From: an uncultured Oscillospiraceae bacterium | Lineage (GTDB): Bacteria; Bacillota; Clostridia; Oscillospirales; Oscillospiraceae | Assembly: GCA_944387845.1 (NCBI GenBank) | Contig: CALXGH010000025.1 | Span: 1-63,131, forward strand | Direction of reading: 5' to 3' | DNA length: 63,131 bases | In this document: piece after piece, positions 60,390-63,131 of the stretch | Numbering within the stretch: the first letter of the stretch is position 1 | How the letters are laid out: every line of letters begins with the position of its first letter | The notes under the pieces: generated by a model | Told to the model about the DNA's origin: nothing | The model's input: the letters and a program-made list of their open reading frames with translations, nothing else | Database searches by the model: none | Position numbers and translations under genes: made by a program

Positions 60390-61829
60390 ATGCAAGACGT
60401 TATCATTATTGGATGCGGCGTTATAGGGGCCGCATGCGCCTATGAACTGTCGAAATATGACGTTTCCGTTACAGTTCTGGAAAAAAGCAACGACGTGGCA
60501 AATGGCACTACAAAAGCCAATTCCGCCATCGTCCACGCAGGGTATGACCCGATGCCCGGCACAAAAATGGCAAAGCTCAATGTTGACGGCAACCGCATGA
60601 TGGGTGAGATATGCAAAAAGCTCGATATTCCCTTCAAACGTATCGGTAGCCATGTCCTTGCCTTCTCCGAAAAAGAGATGGAGACTGTACACGAGCTTTA
60701 CAGACGCGGCACAGAAAACGGCGTTCCGGACATGAAGATTCTCACCGGAGATGAAGTCCGCAAAATGGAGCCGAACATCTCTGAAGATGTAGTAGGCAGC
60801 CTCTATGCCCCATCCGCCGGTATCATCTCACCATGGGAGCTGACTCTGGCTATGATTGAGACTGCTGTCAGAAACGGCACCAATCTCCAGCTTGAGGCTC
60901 CTGTAACCGCCATTAAGAAAAAAGATGGTATTTTCCATGTTACAACACCAAAAGGTGAGTTTACAGCCAGCATCATAATCAATGCAGCAGGAAACCACGC
61001 AGAGAATATCCATGAGATGATTGGCGTAAAGGAATTTACAATTCAGCCATGTCGTGGTGAATATTACCTCCTTGATAAGAGCGAAGGTACACGTGTAGGT
61101 TCTGTAGTTTTCCAGTGCCCAAGTGAGCGTGGTAAAGGTATTCTGGTAGCTCCAACAGTACACGGAAATCTTATCGTCGGTCCTGACTCTGTAAACGTCG
61201 ACGATCCTGACGACACATCTAACACCGCAGCAGGTCTTGATTACGTACGCAAGATGGCCACACTCTCTGTTCCGTCCATCTCCTTCCGTGATAATATCCG
61301 TAACTTTGCCGGAATCCGCGCAAACCACAGCGGTGATGATTTCCTTATTGGCGAGAGTAAAACTGTTGAGGGCTTTTACAACATTGCCGGTATAAAGAGC
61401 CCAGGCCTGTCCTCAGCGCCAGCAATAGCTCTTGAGGCTGTAGACTATGTAAACAGCAAGTTCGAGCTTAAGAAAAAAGAGTCCTACTGCGATAGCCGCA
61501 CAAGGATAAAGTTTAAAGAGCTCTCTGATGAGGAGAAGGCTGAGATAATAAAGAAGAATCCTCTCTATGGCCGTGTAATCTGCCGTTGCGAGACAGTTAC
61601 GGAAGGCGAAATCGTTGACGCTATCCACTCCCCTGTACCTCCAACAACAATAAACGGCGTAAAACGTCGCGTAGGTGCCGGTATGGGCAGATGCCAGGGT
61701 GGTTTCTGCGCTCCGAGAGTACAGGAGATCCTCTCCCGTGAGCTTGGAGTAGATATGGAAGAAATACTTATGGACGGACCCGGAAGCTACATCCTTACGG
61801 GCAGAACAAAAGGAGGTAATGCGGAATGA
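60390..61829 (+). CDS. FAD-dependent oxidoreductase with BFD-like domain (GlpA type)
   Basis: A 479-residue flavoprotein: FAD-binding IIIGCGVIGAACAYELSKYDVSVTVLEK at the start, a DAO-type core (IINAAGNHAENIHEM, GNLIVGPDS), and a C-terminal BFD-like [2Fe-2S] domain with CRCETVTEGEI and GRCQGGFCAPRV. Clostridial GlpA-type enzymes oxidise glycerol-3-phosphate or a hydroxy acid together with the next two genes. Specificity is not certain. The stop overlaps the next start in ATGA. Confidence 0.88.
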   Translation: MQDVIIIGCGVIGAACAYELSKYDVSVTVLEKSNDVANGTTKANSAIVHAGYDPMPGTKMAKLNVDGNRMMGEICKKLDIPFKRIGSHVLAFSEKEMETVHELYRRGTENGVPDMKILTGDEVRKMEPNISEDVVGSLYAPSAGIISPWELTLAMIETAVRNGTNLQLEAPVTAIKKKDGIFHVTTPKGEFTASIIINAAGNHAENIHEMIGVKEFTIQPCRGEYYLLDKSEGTRVGSVVFQCPSERGKGILVAPTVHGNLIVGPDSVNVDDPDDTSNTAAGLDYVRKMATLSVPSISFRDNIRNFAGIRANHSGDDFLIGESKTVEGFYNIAGIKSPGLSSAPAIALEAVDYVNSKFELKKKESYCDSRTRIKFKELSDEEKAEIIKKNPLYGRVICRCETVTEGEIVDAIHSPVPPTTINGVKRRVGAGMGRCQGGFCAPRVQEILSRELGVDMEEILMDGPGSYILTGRTKGGNAE

Positions 61830-63085
61830 TTAATGCACAGCTTGTTATAGTAGGCGGCGGTCCAGCTGGTCTTGCCGCAGCAAACGCCGCTTATAAAGCG
61901 GGACTCCGCGATATCCTCATTCTTGAGAGAGATAGAGAGCTCGGCGGTATACTCAATCAGTGCATACACAGTGGATTTGGTCTGCACTATTTCAGTGAGG
62001 AGCTCACAGGCCCAGAATACGCTGGAAGATTTATCGAAATGCTCAAATCCACCTCCGTTAAGGTCATGTCAGACACTATGGTCCTGGATATAAGCGATGA
62101 TAAGCTTATCCACGCAATAAATACAACCGACGGTTATGTAGCCATCCAGGCTCAGGCTATCGTCCTGGCAATGGGCTGCCGTGAGCGCACAAGAGGCGCA
62201 ATATCCATCCCTGGCGCACGCTGCTCTGGTATCTTCACCGCTGGCGCCGCTCAGAGATATGTAAATATCGAAGGCTACATGGTAGGCAAGCGAATCGTTA
62301 TTCTCGGCTCTGGCGATATCGGACTTATTATGGCAAGACGTATGACACTGGAAGGTGCCAAAGTTTTGGCATGTGTTGAACTTATGCCTTACTCCTCCGG
62401 TCTTAACAGAAATATTGTTCAGTGCCTCAACGACTTTAATATACCGCTCTATCTGTCCCACACAGTTACGGATATTCAGGGTAGAGACCGCCTTGAGAGA
62501 GTTGTTGTAAGTGAAGTCGGCCCGGACAGGAAGCCTATTCCTGGTACAGAAATGGTCTTTGACTGCGATACTCTCCTTCTCAGTGTAGGACTTATCCCTG
62601 AAAATGAGCTTACTCGCAACGCTGGCATCGAGATGGACAGACGCACAAACGGCCCTGTCGTATTCGAAAACATGCAGACTTCCGTACCTGGCATTTTCGC
62701 CTGCGGAAATGTTGTCCATGTTCACGACCTGGTTGACTTTGTTACAGCTGAGTCTGAAAAAGCCGGTAGAAGCGCTGCTGAGTATATTTTAAACGGCGAA
62801 AAAGAGGTAAAGACAGTTTTGGATCTTGCATGCGGAAACCATGTTACATATACAGTTCCTCAGCATATACGCCTTGAAAACGTAACTGGAAACACCGAGG
62901 TATCATTCCGTGTAAACCGCAGCTTTGATGACAGCGCGATAATCGTCAAAGCCGGCGACAAGCAGATCGCAAAATTCACCCGTACACATATGGCGCCAGG
63001 TGAAATGGAACACATCTCACTGCCGAAGGTACTTCTCGATAGAGCTGAAGGCCAGGCGCTTCCTGTTTCCTGTGAGGAGGCTTAA
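61826..63085 (+). CDS. FAD/NAD-dependent oxidoreductase (GlpB type)
   Basis: A 419-residue pyridine-nucleotide-disulfide-type flavoprotein: FAD motif IVGGGPAGLAAANAAYKAG, LGGILNQCIHSGFG, NAD motif ILGSGDIGLIMARRM, and the second FAD motif GIFACGNVVHVHDLVD. No CxxxxC redox pair is present, so it passes electrons differently from thioredoxin reductases. With the preceding BFD flavoprotein and the following DUF1667 protein it forms the usual three-subunit module. Confidence 0.88.
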   Translation: MINAQLVIVGGGPAGLAAANAAYKAGLRDILILERDRELGGILNQCIHSGFGLHYFSEELTGPEYAGRFIEMLKSTSVKVMSDTMVLDISDDKLIHAINTTDGYVAIQAQAIVLAMGCRERTRGAISIPGARCSGIFTAGAAQRYVNIEGYMVGKRIVILGSGDIGLIMARRMTLEGAKVLACVELMPYSSGLNRNIVQCLNDFNIPLYLSHTVTDIQGRDRLERVVVSEVGPDRKPIPGTEMVFDCDTLLLSVGLIPENELTRNAGIEMDRRTNGPVVFENMQTSVPGIFACGNVVHVHDLVDFVTAESEKAGRSAAEYILNGEKEVKTVLDLACGNHVTYTVPQHIRLENVTGNTEVSFRVNRSFDDSAIIVKAGDKQIAKFTRTHMAPGEMEHISLPKVLLDRAEGQALPVSCEEA

Positions 63086-63088
63086 AAT

Positions 63089-63131
63089 ACGAAAGAACTT
63101 ATCTGCACAAGCTGCCCCAACGGCTGCCATC
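63089..63131 (+). CDS. DUF1667 protein, start only; possible ACG start codon
   Basis: The frame after the GlpB-type stop reads TAA AAT ACG, then KELICTSCPNGCH, the cysteine-rich beginning of DUF1667 proteins (usually MKELICTSCPxGC). The base expected to be T of ATG is C, giving ACG, 8 bases after GAGGAGG. No other canonical start precedes the motif. The gene continues past the window. Confidence 0.65.

Noticed and set aside
1-63131. CRISPR arrays, insertion sequences, prophage or toxin-antitoxin systems
   Set aside because: No regularly spaced repeats, transposase, integrase, terminase or paired toxin-antitoxin genes were recognised on either strand.

Overview
The window is chromosomal DNA from a Gram-positive-type member of the Clostridia, most likely an Oscillospiraceae (Oscillibacter/Flavonifractor-like) gut anaerobe. 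This is inferred from gene content only. The signs are SepF and DivIVA instead of MinE or FtsA-type neighbours, the MurT/GatD lipid II amidation pair, a hisS-aspS operon under a T-box, strong AGGAGG ribosome sites, lipoprotein signal peptides, anaerobe-type GlpA/GlpB/DUF1667 genes, and no outer-membrane genes.

Region 1 (1-34.9 kb) is housekeeping. After the start of an aldo/keto reductase and typA come two mismatch-repair/tRNA-modification blocks facing away from each other: miaB-mutS-CPBP protease-mtnN on the minus strand, and alr-like-mutL-miaA-hfq-HlyD-like-yggS-sepF-divIVA on the plus strand. These lead into ileS, lspA and an rluD-type gene, which meet a parB/noc-like gene. A minus-strand series follows: U32 protease, maf, mreC, mreD, mrdA (PBP2), minD, an mgsA-like gene, a T-box leader, hisS and aspS. 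Upstream of it lies a second minus-strand unit, trmB-murT-gatD-like. The block ends at a tRNA-Pro(UGG) with its own promoter and terminator.

Region 2 (35.2-50.3 kb) is more accessory. It starts with a degraded, gene-poor stretch next to the tRNA. It then carries a cardiolipin synthase, a methyltransferase, a tight six-gene operon (SGNH hydrolase, rhodanese lipoprotein, second SGNH hydrolase, deformylase-like protein, TIGR04076 protein, flavodoxin), two M20 metallohydrolases, an ECF sigma/RsgI-like anti-sigma operon led by a small secreted Cys-rich protein, several effector-binding or acetyltransferase genes, a type A chloramphenicol acetyltransferase and a lipoprotein.

Region 3 (50.3-63.1 kb) holds a seven-gene minus-strand operon (M28-type peptidase, complete Opp/Dpp-type ABC importer, M20 amidohydrolase) behind a near-consensus promoter. 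A short stretch that looks like mobile-element debris with structured repeats follows, then a GlpA-type/GlpB-type/DUF1667 oxidoreductase operon cut by the window end.

The most unusual theme is a set of conserved-context enzymes whose catalytic residues are gone: the alanine-racemase-like protein before mutL, the MgsA-like protein after minD, and the GatD-like partner of MurT. The T-box before hisS-aspS has overlapping Asp (GAC) and His (CAU) codons in its specifier region. No CRISPR array, intact insertion sequence, prophage or recognisable defence system was seen.
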